Origin: Salvia splendens
Lineage: Eukaryota > Streptophyta > Magnoliopsida > Lamiales > Lamiaceae
NCBI RefSeq assembly: GCF_004379255.2
Contig: NW_024599198.1
Span: 124,001-188,000 of the forward strand
Direction of reading: 5' to 3'
DNA length: 64,000 bases
Positions 8,143 to 19,034 of the stretch are shown piece by piece. Position numbers and translations under genes: made by a program. Below the pieces are notes generated by a model that did not search any database, was not told the origin of the DNA, and worked only from the letters and a program-made list of their open reading frames with translations. Within the stretch, counting starts at the first letter, position 1. Every line of letters starts with the position of its first letter.

Positions 8143-10881
8143 ATGTTTATTGTGCTTTCATTTGTTAGTTTTACCCAATTTATACAAATTAGGGCTTGTA
8201 GGAAAATGTCCATAATTGTCGTTGGTTTATATGTTTTTGATGCAGAAATCATGCAAGTATTTGTGAGTTTGTATTGGGGTGGTAGAGTAGTTCAACTACC
8301 ACATATGGGTATTGGTTATGACCCACCTCGTGCGAGGAGCTCCATTATATTAAATTCAGGTGTTTCCTATTATGAGTTGGTAGCAATGATTTGTGATGCG
8401 ATGGGAATAGATATGAACCAACACACAATTGAATTATTATGGAGACAATGTATAGTCTATGGTTCCGGTATGAGTTATACATGTTCTGTGATTCGCAATG
8501 ATGATAGTGTAATGTTTATGTTCAACAATGCTCAAAATTCAAGTGGGTGTATTGAATTATTTGTTGAGTATTCACCTGTGAGGAGTGAAGAAATCCCACC
8601 AGTTGTTGATTATGGTATTGGAGCATCTGCGAGGTTTGAACAAATGAGTTTTGAGTGTGGTATTGGATCATCTGCGAGGGTGGACCAAATGAATGAGCAG
8701 AGAGATGTTGTAGATGTTGTAGATGTTGCTGATGTTGGTGTTGGATTGAATGATGAGGTAGATGATGCAGATGATCTTGATGAGCCAAGGCCACTATCCG
8801 AGACAGAGCCAGACCCCGATCTCAGTGATGGTGATGGTGCTGATGATGTCGGTGCTAGTTCTGATGATGAGATAGTACCATGTAAACCTGTTATGCAAGG
8901 TGAACAACCACTTCCGGAATACAATCCTAATGGGTTTAGATTCTTTCGTGAATTACCAAGTCGTCCTTCTGAAGTATCGGATGATGTGGGAGGTAATGAA
9001 CACAGCCTTTTGTATTGGAATGAGAATGAGCCGCATCGGATTGTGTTGGGAACAAAATTTGATTCCAAGCTACACGTGAAAACTGCTATAACTATGTGGA
9101 GTTTATGGAATGAAAAACAGTTTAAGGTTGTCGAGAGCAAATTAAGAAGGTGGCATGCTGTATGCAAATTTCCAGCAGGAACGACAGTCACAGGGGCAGG
9201 CATCATCAGCACCACCGACGCTGAAAAGGCGAGGGAATGTAAGTGGGAGGTTTCAGTTACACAAAGGTCGCATGACGATATGTGGGAAGTTAGGAAGTGG
9301 AAGAATCGACATACCTGTATAGGCCATCGTGCTAATAGAGATCATGCTAACTTTTCAGCCCCAATGATAGCTCTGTTGATTCGACATCATGTGCGACAAT
9401 GTGCCGATTTCAAGGTCTTCTCAATAATAGCTGATATTCAAGACAGATTTGGTGTGTTAATCAGTTATAAGAAGGCGTGGTATGCAAAGAGAAAGGCTAT
9501 AGAGTTTGTATACGGTGGATGGGAGGAGTCGTTTAGGCAGTTGCCAAGCTACATGTTTGAACTCCAGTCACAGAATATGGGCACAATTGTTGAGTGGAAG
9601 CATAACGATCTGTTGAGTCAGAGGCGTACAATGGTGTTCAACTATGTTTTCTGGGCATTTGGGCCTGCAATACATGCGTTCCAGAAGGCCGCACCGGTGT
9701 TAACAGTGGACGGGACTCACCTTCGAGGAAGATTTAAAGGTAAGTTGCTTGTTGCTTGTGGTTTTGATGCTAACAAGACATGCTTGCCTATTGCATATGC
9801 TGTGGTGGATGAAGAAACCAATGACAATTGGTCGTGGTTTTTGGATCATGTCAGAACTCATGTAGTGAAATACGAGAGGTAGGTGTGCATTATATCAGAT
9901 AGGCATAAAGGACTCTTGAATGCAATGGAGTCTGAAATCATGACTAGGGCCCCGCAGATACACCACAAATTTTGTTTGCTTCATGTGAGGGCAAATGTGT
10001 TGAAGAAGCACAAGGGCCCCAATGTGAAGGCCATTATATGGAAGTTGGGGGTCAGTTCTCAGGAACGTAAATTTGCCAGAAGACGTCGAGCACTATATGA
10101 TGTCAACAGTGGTGCGGTTCGAATGCTGAATAGGATTACAAAAGAATGTTGGTCATTGTGCTACGATGATGGACTTAGGTGGGGGGTGGCCACCACAAAC
10201 ATGTCGGAGTGCTACAATAACGTCTTGAGGGGTGTGAAAGAGTTGCCGATTAGAGCGTTGGTTGATTTGACATTTTGGAGGACGGTAAAATGGTGGGCGG
10301 AGAAGAAGACAACAATAGAACACACCGAAGGTGAATTAACCCCATGGGCGAGGGACAGACTTGCTAAGAATGACTCAAAGGGGCGAAAACATTACATCAC
10401 TGTCATTGACCGAGATCTAGGGAAGTACCATGTCCGAACTCGAGGAAGAATCGTACAAGGAGTGTCAAAGGGCAACAATGTTCAAATAGTCAGGTATTTG
10501 GAATCGAGTTGCAGTTGTGGTAAGTGGCAGATGTGGAGAATCCCTTGTTCGCATGCTTGTGCGGTTACTAGAGACAGAGGTCATGTTATGATTGACCTCA
10601 TAGATGAGAAGTACTACCTAGGTACATGAAGATCACAGTACTATAGTGAAGTTTCATTTGATGCACCAAGACATGAAGAGTATTGGGTTGCACCTTCATG
10701 GAAATTGTGCATCACCCCTCAGCAGTTGATTCCTAGAACGCGTGGCCGAGTTAGAAGAAGGAGGATACTTAATCAAATGGATGTCCAGAAGGAGGATGAA
10801 CCGAGAGCTCCCCGTCGTTGCAGAAATTGCGGGATAGAGGGGCATGACCGAAGAAATTGCTCAGCCGGTGCCGTTCAGTAA
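8143..10881 (+). pseudogene. mudrA: mudrA-like MULE transposase, two in-frame stops
   Basis: One frame runs from 8143 to the TAA at 10879-10881, broken only by TAG at 9880-9882 and TGA at 10627-10629. The likely start is the ATG at 8251, after a possible 5' intron (GTAATTTG about 8106, TTTGATGCAG about 8246). Domains in order: an N-terminal ubiquitin-like or PB1-like region, an acidic Asp-rich linker, a MuDR DNA-binding region (VGNEHSLLYWNENEPHRIVL onward), the MULE DDE core with its first Asp in VDGTHLRG, the second Asp in ISDRHKG just after the first stop, a SWIM zinc finger (CSCGKWQMWRIPCSHAC) and a C-terminal CCHC knuckle (CRNCGIEGHDRRNC). Either stop would remove catalytic or zinc-finger parts, so this copy should be non-autonomous. 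Confidence 0.9.
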
Positions 10882-11087
10882 AGTCATGGTAGCCATTTGC
10901 ATCTGAACTTGTGTATTTGAGATGTTATGTATGTATCAACATTTGTGAGATGTTGTCGACATTTATGATGTGTTTTATTATGTCTAGACTAAAAATTTTG
11001 TAACATTATGTGTTTCAAAAAGCCACACACAACCCGGAAAAAATGTTCAAAAATGTGAATTCAGTGCAAAAACGAAATTCACTTGGT
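10882..11087 (+). other. 3' region of transposase gene
   Basis: About 200 bp of AT-rich sequence after the transposase stop, without coding signal. It probably holds the polyadenylation region. Confidence 0.5.
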
Positions 11088-11202
11088 GACGCATAAGCAT
11101 TATGCGTCACCAATAAACGACGCATAACACTTATGCGTTACCAAGTAACGACGCATAAGAGTTATGCGTCACCAAGTAAAGACGCATAATAGTTATGCGT
11201 CA
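11088..11202. repeat. Internal palindrome array of MULE (4 units)
   Basis: Four more units of the same 21-bp palindrome, each about 31 bp apart, lie between the two convergent genes. Sub-terminal repeats are common in MULEs, but a third array in the centre of the element is unusual. Confidence 0.9.
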
Positions 11203-11715
11203 CAAAAGCAATTTCGTTCAGCACTGTTTAGTCCAGAAACTTCGCCCGGTCGGGCGATTTACGTGCCTAAAACGCCCGATCGGGCGATTTTATGTTTCAA
11301 AATTTTATATTTGTTTCATAATACGGTTTATATTTGGTATTCGTTTATATTTGTAACCGAATTTTATATCAAAATCATAATACTGATTTATCAAAATCAT
11401 AATACTTCGATCGGTCATATGTTGATATTCGTTTATATTTGTTTATCAAAATCATAATACTGTTCATTCAACCATAGAAAACATGGAGCTTGATCCTATT
11501 TTTCATCACATAAAAAATAATCAACCACAACCTGTTTCAATAGACACAAATACTGACATATGACCGAAATCTATCTAGATGGAGGCGTGAACTTTGTTGG
11601 AGCCTTCCCTTTGTTCTTCCTTGTTGAGAAGCCCCTGAATACATTCTGCATAGCCCGGCCAATCGTACTTGATGATCGTGAGGATCCCGCGGTCGGTGGT
11701 CGGAATATTACTTCG
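11203..11715. other. Intergenic spacer between MULE genes
   Basis: The stretch has two copies of a separate GC palindrome, CGCCCGGTCGGGCG near 11243 and CGCCCGATCGGGCG near 11270, each followed by ATTT, then AT-rich sequence with loose repeats of TTTATATTTG and CAAAATCATAATAC (about 11310-11465). No gene is seen. Confidence 0.6.
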
Positions 11716-13929
11716 TCATGTTCCTCCCCGCCCTATTCTTCCGGACCCTCTTCTTCCTGACCCTCTTCTTCCCCTCCCTCTTCTTCCGGACCCTCTTCTT
11801 CCTGACCCTCTTCTTCCCCCCACACGATCCATAAATTGATAATTCTGAAAGTACGTGTCACGTCCTTGTTGAGATGCATCCCAATCAGACACACCTCCAA
11901 AGAATGAATCACATGACGCGCGTGCTCCCCATTGCGAGGGCTCAATGCTTGCACCACTCAACTGAGACCATCCTGGGGGATCGTACTCCGGACTCAAGGG
12001 CTCTGGTACCGCATACTCAGGTTGCGGTTGCTGCTGCTGCGCCAACCTATGCTGTCGTGTAATCCCGTGCCCACCCGTCCAGACACCCGGCAGTCCATGA
12101 CGAAGAGAAGTTGGTGGGCGTGGCGGCACGACCACATTTTGCCGTTGAGAAGATGGATACTCCATCGCATCAGCATGGTTCATCGCACGAAGTGCCGAAG
12201 CAGCCATGTCTCGAATCTGCCTGAACCGAGGGTCTGTGTCATGCTCAGAGGTCAAATGCCATATCCCCTGAAGGGTCTCAACCTAGATAACAAAAATACA
12301 AATGACATCATACCACGTGGAGCAATACAAACTTTAAACTAAAGACGTTTTTATATACAAAAACATCACATACCGCCAATAAATTAGAAGAGGCTGCCTC
12401 GTTCATCCCGTCAGTTGACTGTGTCCCAGGTTGAACTAGGTACGACACGGTGATCCTATTGTACCACGCCATATAACCCGGATTAATGCGACCATCTAGT
12501 GTCGCCGTTGCGTGGTCAAAAGTTGCTTGGAACCTGTCGTGGCGCAAGTCCCATTCATTAATGAAGAACTTATGTACCTTAGCCCAATCAGCGCCCTTCC
12601 TCCCACGGCGATGACTTTTACTCAAATGGCCGGAGCTATGTAGCATCCTATCACAGTACTGAGGAATACGCTGGTAGCGGTTAAATTGTCGACAAACGCG
12701 TCCAGCCTCGTGTGCCTCGACAAATGACCAGCACACCAAATAAGTATCGCACAAGTAGGATGCAGTCGAATCAATGCAGTACTCAGGGAGGATACAGTCT
12801 GCATAGGGTGTCCACAGAAACTACAAACAAATAAAATAAAAAACACAATTAATTTCATACTATAGTAAGTAAATTCATTAATTAAGACAACACAAATAAA
12901 TTTCACCTGGCCAGGACGGATCAGTGATAACTGATCACGATAATGAGCTACTGAATGTCGGGGCGCATTTCCAATTTCAGTAACTCCGTGCCACCTATAC
13001 ATAATATTAATGTCAAAAGTTATCAACAAAACACATAATTATGTGAGTTAATTTAAACAAAAACATTACTTGGCTCCGCACGGGGTATACGGCGTGTGCA
13101 TAGGCGATATCAAGAAGGCTGGCCTCAATGTAGGCATTCTTTCCCAGGCCCACAACTGCAAGAGAACCATAGGTCCACCCACATCTCTTCTCTGTCTGCC
13201 TACAGAAGCCTCGCACAAATAATGATACAGGTATGCTAACGCAGCACTACCCCAACTGATATTAGCCACATCTTCCGGATCGTCTAAGGCATTTAACCAC
13301 ATAAAGGGGACCTTGCACCCTGTGGTGTCCGGTAAAATAAGCCCCCCTAACAGGATCAGAGCATGTATGCGTGCTCTTTGAATGTATGCATACACAGGCA
13401 GCCCATCACCCAACGGCATCGTCGCTTGGTGGATCAGAGACGTCATCAACAAACCACCGTGCTTCGTTTCGGTTTCTGAGTCAGGTATCCATCCCAACAA
13501 ATCTCTACACTTGCTGGACCAATCTTCAAATCCAACAGGGTAGTCACGGCCAGTGAAAGCACGACCGTCTGCTCTCAAACCCCACAGGCTTTGCACATCA
13601 TGTAAGGTAACAGTAACTTCCCCAACTGGAAGGTGGAAACAGTGTGTCTCAGGCCTCCAGCGCTCGATCAAGGCAGTTATTAGCTCATTGTCCATCCTCA
13701 TCGGTCTTCCACATTCAACCACGCCTCTGAACCCCCATACACCTAGCCAATACATCACATTTTCATGTATAGGCAATGCCCACACCTTACTCTCCGTCCT
13801 ACGACTTCTCAACACATTTGTTGTGCCATTCGCCAACAACGAGCTTGAAATGTGTTCGCTCTGATGAAACAGTAGTGATGGATCCTCAGGTCCATAGCAT
13901 AACTGTTGTTCGGAACTTGCAGATGCCAT
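11716..13929 (-). CDS. Plant mobile domain (MAIN-like) protein of MULE, four exons, intact
   Basis: Exons by canonical splice sites: 13929-13070, 12994-12907, 12820-12374 and 12282-11716, all in phase, giving 653 codons without a stop. The protein has the plant mobile domain (PMD) of MAIN and MAIL1, nuclear proteins needed for transposon silencing and meristem upkeep. Recognised parts are VWALPIHENVMYWLGVWGFRG, the ERWRPETHCFHLPVGEVTVT strand pair and LHDVQSLWGLRADGRAF in exon 1, then the all-helical LIRPGQ-FLWTPYADCILPEY region across exons 2-3. The C-terminus is a Gln/Pro stretch and an Arg/Gly tail made by 15-bp repeats at 11735-11820. PMD genes are known in plant MULEs and Ty3 elements. 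It converges with the broken transposase; its own frame is better preserved. Confidence 0.88.
11735..11820 (-). repeat. 15-bp minisatellite encoding Arg/Gly tail
   Basis: About six head-to-tail variants of CCCTCTTCTTCCGGA encode the repeated Gly-Arg-Arg-Gly-Ser or Gly-Arg-Arg-Gly-Arg tail of the mobile domain protein. The 15-bp period keeps the frame when copy number changes. Confidence 0.85.
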
Positions 13930-14525
13930 CTACTTCAAAACATTCACCCATGCTTCAAATTTTTTTCATAACAACTCAACAATCAACAAGCTAACTAAAT
14001 TGCAACTTAGGGGCACAATATATGCATAAAATCGCCCACCAAAAGGGGCACAATTACAAAAACTTAATCAATTGCTTCTACCCATTCAATTATATGCATA
14101 TGAAATACCCAAATTACGGAAAATCGACCAACAAATCCAACAATTTCATCATAAACCCTAATTTTGCTAAATTAAATCCATATGAAATACACAAATTACG
14201 GAAAGTCATCCAAAAATTCCATCAATTTCATCATAACCCATAATTTCATCATAATCGCTACTTATATGCAACAAAACAACACAAAAATACCAAAAATCCA
14301 TCAATTTAATCAAAAACCCTACTTTTACTAAATAACGGAAAACCTGCCCAAATTAAACATTAAAGGATGTATTTAGCCAAATTGAAGAACAATTACCGGA
14401 AAATGGTTGCAAAATGGTGGTAATTCGCCGGATTTTGCTCGGATTCATCGGAAATCGCCTGCTTCGCCTCTTTCGTCGCGTTTCTACCTGATTCTGCCTT
14501 CTGCCCGTTTTAAAACTCAACCAAC
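13930..14525. other. Promoter and leader region of mobile domain gene
   Basis: AT-rich DNA upstream of the mobile domain gene, with a loosely repeated stretch (CCATATGAAATACACAAATTACGGAAA-like segments near 14096 and 14178, joined by ATCAATTTCATCATAA). The GC-richer 14400-14520 lies next to the right palindrome array. No gene is seen. Confidence 0.5.
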
Positions 14526-14765
14526 GACGCATAAGTATTATGCGTCGATAACTAAAGACGCATAAGAGTTATGCGTCGCTATTAAACGGCGCATAAGTAT
14601 TATGCGTCTCTAATAAACGACGCATAAGTGTTATGCGTCTCTAATAAACGACGCACAATGGTTATGCGTCATTAACTAAAGACGCACAATGATTATGCGT
14701 CATTTAATAGCGACGCATAAGAATTATGCGTCTTTTTGTTAGTGACGCATAAGAGTTATGCGTCA
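14526..14765. repeat. Right palindrome array of MULE (8 units)
   Basis: Eight units of the 21-bp palindrome, 30-32 bp apart, run up to the right inverted end. Variable centres include GTA, GAG, GTG and GAA, and two units carry the GACGCACA arm also seen in the left array. Confidence 0.9.
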
Positions 14766-14983
14766 CTCCCTGAGGCGGAATACGACTAATGCTCTTCATT
14801 AAAATGGAATTCCATTAAAATCCTTTACCAAAAAAAAGATTCGATCCCTTGATCTTGCAACAACCAATTAGCCGTATTAAACAAACTACCACCAACAAAT
14901 CAAATCAAACAATCAACTTCAACATATATTCATTTGAAAATTGTAATCGGATTGAATCAAGTTGCGAGGTTAAAAAGCTGTAC

Positions 14984-15267
14984 CAATAAATGATCTCGTC
15001 GGAGCCAACTCTGCTGACGTGGAGCGCATGACCCATGTACTCCAGCACTCTCCTGTACGGGCTCTCAGCGAAGTAGGCCCCCGGCATGTCTCCCCATCCA
15101 GGATACCGCCTCGAGCCGCCGGAATCTGGTGGCGATTCCCTCTCTGCTTTCTCGTGCACGACAACTTGGAACTGCTCCTTGAGCTTCTCGTGGCTGGCCT
15201 CCAGGCTCTCGAATCGATCCAATAGAGCCCTGAGGAATCTGTCCGATGACTTTGCTCCGCCGTCCAT
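14984..15267 (-). CDS. PAS-domain RAF-like kinase gene, exon 1
   Basis: From the ATG at 15267, 94 codons plus two bases encode a short coiled-coil N-terminus (RFLRALLDRFESLEASHEKL), a low-complexity linker and the start of the PAS domain (ESPYRRVLEYMGHALHV, then DEIIYW). The donor TATTG|GTACAG at 14984 joins in phase to exon 2 at 7303, completing the Trp-Asn pair found at this place in RAF10/RAF11-type kinases. The intron between holds the whole MULE. Upstream of the ATG only about 60-110 bp separate the gene from a truncated Harbinger element, so the native promoter appears displaced or lost. The visible coding parts are intact, but expression is uncertain. Confidence 0.75.
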
Positions 15268-15324
15268 GGCGGTGTTGGGTGGTGGTGCACATGTGGTGAT
15301 CGCCTCAAGGTTTTTGTAGGACAA

Positions 15325-16822
15325 AACTATTGAGTAATATTTTATTTTTAAAATATAAAAAAAGAAAGTGTCATTTCTAATTTAAAATTTTGCTTACGTC
15401 GTGGGGCAAACCGGTTTCCGCCACGTGGTTTCCTTCGTCAGCTATTATCATATTGTGCAATATGATACATGGAGTCATGATGTCTGAGACATCATTTTCG
15501 TGCCATTGTCGAACCGGACACCGTATAATGGCCCATCGCTTGGAGGACACCAAAAGCTCGCTCAACATCCTTCCTAGCACCCTCTTGTTTTTCGCGAAGT
15601 AGGTTTGCCTCTGCCCAACGGGTTGTCGGATCGACTTCACAAACACGGGCCAGCGAGGGTACACCCCATCGGCCAAATAGTATCTCATGTTGTACTGCGT
15701 GCCGTTGGCCATGAATCTAACTTGCGGACCCTCACCCCGGCACTCGTCATTGAACAGGTGGGACGATCGTAGAACGTTGATGTCGTTGTTCAACCCAGCG
15801 ACACCAAAATACGCATGCCAGATTCGCAAGCGGTAGTCAGCAACGGCTTCCAGGATCATCGTGGGATGTCGGCCTTTGAAACCAGAAGTGAACTGCCCCT
15901 TCCAAGCCACCGGGCAGTTCCTCCACTCCCAGTGCATGCAATCGATGCTCCCCAACATCCCTGGAAAATGATGTACAGTCCCGTGCATATCAATCAGACT
16001 CTGGCAATCATCGGCCGTTGGCTTCCATAGATACTCCCCTTTGAAGATATCCTTAATGCCCCTACAAAACTGCCTCAACGTCTGTAGGACAGTCGTTTCG
16101 CCCATCTGTAGGTATTCGTCGAATATGTCAGCGGGCCCGGCATAGGCAAGCTGCCTAATTGCCACCGTACACTTCTGATATGTCGACAAGCCGGGTCGGC
16201 CGGGTGGCATCATATCGCAAGTTGAAGCACTTGAATCGCTGCGCCAAACACGTCGCTATATGGACGAAGAGTTGTTGCGACATTCTGAATCGCCGACGGA
16301 AAATCTCTGACGGATAACGGGCGTTCTCGCTGAAGTAGTCTTCCATCAACCGGCGGTCAGCCCCGGCATGGTCACGGTCGATATACCGCCGATGATAGAA
16401 CGGCCGAGGGACTGCCACCGCCGCCGCCGCCGCCTCCGCCTCGTCAGCTTCATGTTGCACCGCTGCAACCAGGTTTTGGAACTCCAGATCTACCGCTTCT
16501 TGGTATCGTTAATCGTCGGAATCCATATTTCAGAAGTTGAATTAAAATAGAGTGGAAAGAGTGGTGTTTGAATTAGGGTAGAAAAATGGAGGAAAATGGT
16601 GTGTATTTATAAAAAAAGAAGCAAAAAATAAAAATAAAAAATTTCGGTGGCTGGGCCACGAAACGTAGCCCGCTGCAGTGGTGGGCCGCGGAACACACGG
16701 CTCAGCCGCCTGAAGGCCGCGGCTCTCTCTCGGCTCTCGGCCCTCAGCCACCGTTCGTGGCTCTCTGCAGTGGGGGCCGCGCACCCGAGCCACGGGCCGC
16801 AGCTCTCCCACTGTGAACACTC
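15325..16822 (-). mobile_element. PIF/Harbinger element A, transposase only, left end missing
   Basis: The right end reads CAGTGTTC-like on the minus strand (GAGTGTTCACAGTGG) and is followed by TTA (16823-16825), the usual Harbinger target. No partner end is found on the left; the element stops within about 50 bp of the transposase stop, close to the PAS-RAF 5' region, so it is probably deleted there. The left coordinate is approximate. The GC-rich block 16650-16820 corresponds to the promoter-side subterminal region of elements C-F. Confidence 0.75.
15377..16526 (-). pseudogene. Harbinger DDE transposase (HARBI1-like), element A
   Basis: The family cuts and pastes PIF/Harbinger DNA with a DDE nuclease. 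The likely start is the ATG at 16526, with a stop at codon 6; then a frame with FRRRFRMSQQLFVHI runs to about 16190, where a frameshift leads into GRPGLSTYQKCTVAIRQLAY. Core motifs follow: GMLGSIDCMHWEW (first Asp), the second Asp in GLNNDINVL, and HPTMILEAVADYRLRIWHAY between them. Near 15570-15610 the frame slips and returns: the alternative frame reads ARKDVERAFGVLQ, which holds the catalytic Glu. The tail PCIILHNMIIADEG is normal. At least one nonsense codon and three indels make it inactive. Confidence 0.88.
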
Positions 16823-16850
16823 TTACTGAAACAGACGGTTTTGTTAATTA

Positions 16851-18731
16851 GAGCATCCACTACGCTGTCCCCCCCACCGTCCATTAAACTACTATTTGAC
16901 GGCCCACTGTACTTTATTCCTCCATCCCTTAACTAAGGGACGGAAACTGCAACGCTCCGTCCCTTAACCGTCCCTTATTCCGTCCCTTAAATTACTATTC
17001 ATTCAATTTCATTTTTTATTTTTTTTCCAACCCAATTTAATTAAAACAAACACACTTTATTAAAAAACACACTTTATTAAAAAAACACACAACATAAAAA
17101 AACTCACAACATAATTTAAAATACAAATCTTGAGAAAAAAAAAACTACTCCGCAGGCGAATCATCCTCCGAAGGCGGTCGAGGTGGAGGGGGAGTCGGAA
17201 GGCCAAGTCGTGCTGCCATATGCACAACTCCGTTCCACCAGGCCGCGTATTGGGAGGGCGAGTAGCGGGAAACGTCTGCCATTGTGGCGGTCATGTACAT
17301 CGCCATTAGTGTGTCAGAGCCTCCCTGCGAGCCCGATCCCGAGGCCGCCTGGCTTGATTCGCCTCGCCCCTTCCTCGCTCTAGCCGCTTTCGCCGCCTTC
17401 GTCCCTTGCGGCCGACGGCGCCCACCTCCAGATCCTCCAGCATCGCCGACCGTACCTGCAAACTCCTGCGATTCAGCCTCATGTGGGCTGATGCCCTCAG
17501 CGGTGTCACCACCAGACGAGTATTGGCCACTCTCCGTATGCTTGGTGCGCTTCGAGTTTGAGCCCGAGCTGGAGCGGAAACCGCTGGCCCACCGTTCCTC
17601 ATCCTTCACGGCCTGCCAAACATCAACAAATCTAAATTTTTGACGAGTGTCCTGGTAGTAGGCGCGCAAAGCGGACGTCAAAATGTCGGTTGTCGTGGCG
17701 CCGCTTCGGCTGAGCAGATGCAGCAGAAATTTTTGACCTGTCGGTCGACTTGGTCAAAGTGAGAGCGGAGCATTTTATATTTGCGCTTGCGGGAGCCTTT
17801 CGGCTTTATCTGGTGGTAGACCTCACAGACCTTTTCCCAAAAACATTTCCGGGGTTGTTGATTCCCGACGATGGGATCGTACGAGACGGTGATCCAGGCG
17901 TTGTACACCGCCAGCGTTTCGAGGTTGCTGTAAGGATGCCGGCCTAGATCCTCTTCCTCTTCCTCCTCCTCGTCCTCGCCCGCCTAGGGTTGTACACGGC
18001 CTCGGCCACCTCCACCGCATCCCCCACCTCCACCGCCTCGCCCACCTCCCGGCGTGGGATCAACGGGAAAATCTTCCCGGATCTGGGATAATCCCTGCGA
18101 ATACCGCGGGGCGGAGGGACGGGCATATGCATCAACGTCAAAATTGGGTGGTTGGTACCCACCCAGCGTCGCCGAACCCTGGGACCCCGGCGTTGACGAG
18201 CCGGAACCTCCCAGTGTGTTGATCATGGTCTCCCAATCACCGAAGGCGTTGAGATCCCACCCGCCGGAGCCGGAACCGCCGTAGTTACGGTCGCCGGACA
18301 TCTTGAGTTGTTATATGAAAATTTGAGAGGAAATTGAGATGATAGGAAGAATAGATGTGTAGTTGTGTGTGAAATGAGGATGAGTTTAGGAGTATTTATA
18401 GAGTAAAAAATCAATTAAAAAAAAAAACGGTATTATTACCGTTAGAATTTTTTTCCCATTTTTTTTTAAATTCAAATTTTGTAAAGAAAAAAATATTTAT
18501 TGCGTCAGCACGTGACGACGCCCACTCGCGGGCCGGCGAGTGGGCGTCACGCACGACGCCGGGTCGCGCCACGTTGCCTAGGCGCGTGGCGAGACAGCCC
18601 GTCGCTTGTCTCGGCGACACGGGATGCGGGACTGGGCGCGGGACGGGACGGCGAGCTGCAACGCGTCGCGCGATGGACCCGTCTCTCTGGGACGGGTCGC
18701 GGGACGCCGACGCGACGCGTAGTGGATGCTC
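16851..18731. mobile_element. PIF/Harbinger element B, ORF1 only
   Basis: Perfect terminal inverted repeats GAGCATCCACTACGC at both ends and TTA target duplications (16848-16850 and 18732-18734). The 1.88 kb contain only the Myb-like ORF1, no transposase. It starts 28 bp from the end of element A. The right subterminal block (18500-18720) is rich in CGTC/GACG. Confidence 0.92.
17145..18301 (-). pseudogene. Harbinger ORF1 Myb/SANT-like protein, element B
   Basis: Three overlapping frames make up one gene. 18301-17984 gives a Gly-rich N-terminus with WDLNAFGDWETMINTLGG; 17908-17678 gives the Myb-like trihelix part (YNAWITVSYDPIVGNQQ, FWEKVCEVYHQIKPKGSRKR); 17681-17145 gives the NAM-associated C-terminal region ending YAAWWNGVVHMAARLGLPTP. 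ORF1 proteins bind the element ends and help import the transposase into the nucleus. At least two frameshifts break it. Plant databases often mislabel this type as glutathione S-transferase T3-like. Confidence 0.82.
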
Positions 18732-18734
18732 TTA

Positions 18735-19034
18735 CGGCCTTCAGGCGCCGGATCAGATCAGACCCGACCCGACCCGATCCAAATCAGGCATTTGGACAGT
18801 ATCTTTGCCACGTGTAGGCATCGTGGTAGGACTTTCGTTAAATACGGGATGAATAAGGTTTTCAATTATTGGGTTTTAACAATTTTATTCGTTATTTAAC
18901 ACGTATGAAGTAGATAAGGTTGAAAACTTGCACAATTTTGTAAAACTGGTATTGCCGTATTGCTGACGGTGGTTAACCGAGTTAGTTACTCCTACTTTCT
19001 CCGTAGTAGTTCCAAGTCAAATAAGCATATTTAA
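18735..19034. other. Short intergenic stretch
   Basis: 300 bp between elements B and C. It begins with a GACCCGACCC-rich piece and becomes AT-rich. No gene or element is recognised. Confidence 0.5.

Larger units (their letters stand above)
7798..14816. mobile_element. Mutator-like element (MULE) with transposase and plant mobile domain genes
   Basis: The ends are inverted: the left begins AATGGAATTCCA then TTTAATGAA, and the right end read backwards begins AATGGAATTCCA then TTTTAATGAA; about 50 bp further in, both reach GGGAGTGACGCATAA and enter a palindrome array. Inside are a mudrA-like gene (+) and a plant mobile domain gene (-) in convergent arrangement, as mudrA and mudrB are in maize MuDR. 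No clear 9-bp target duplication was found (TAAGAGAGT versus AAAATCCTT), so either the true ends differ by a few bases or the flanks have changed. It lies in intron 1 of the PAS-RAF gene. Confidence 0.88.

Noticed and set aside
9880..9882. TAG in the MULE transposase as a programmed readthrough
   Set aside because: It is followed by GTGTGC, not by a readthrough motif, and a second stop follows; CAG to TAG mutation is simpler.
7850..14765. Regularly spaced palindromes could be taken for a CRISPR array
   Set aside because: Spacers are only 7-10 bp and the arrays lie at MULE ends in a plant genome.
7789..14825. A 9-bp target duplication for the MULE
   Set aside because: Flanks TAAGAGAGT and AAAATCCTT do not match, and alternative ends at GGGAGTGACGC do not help.
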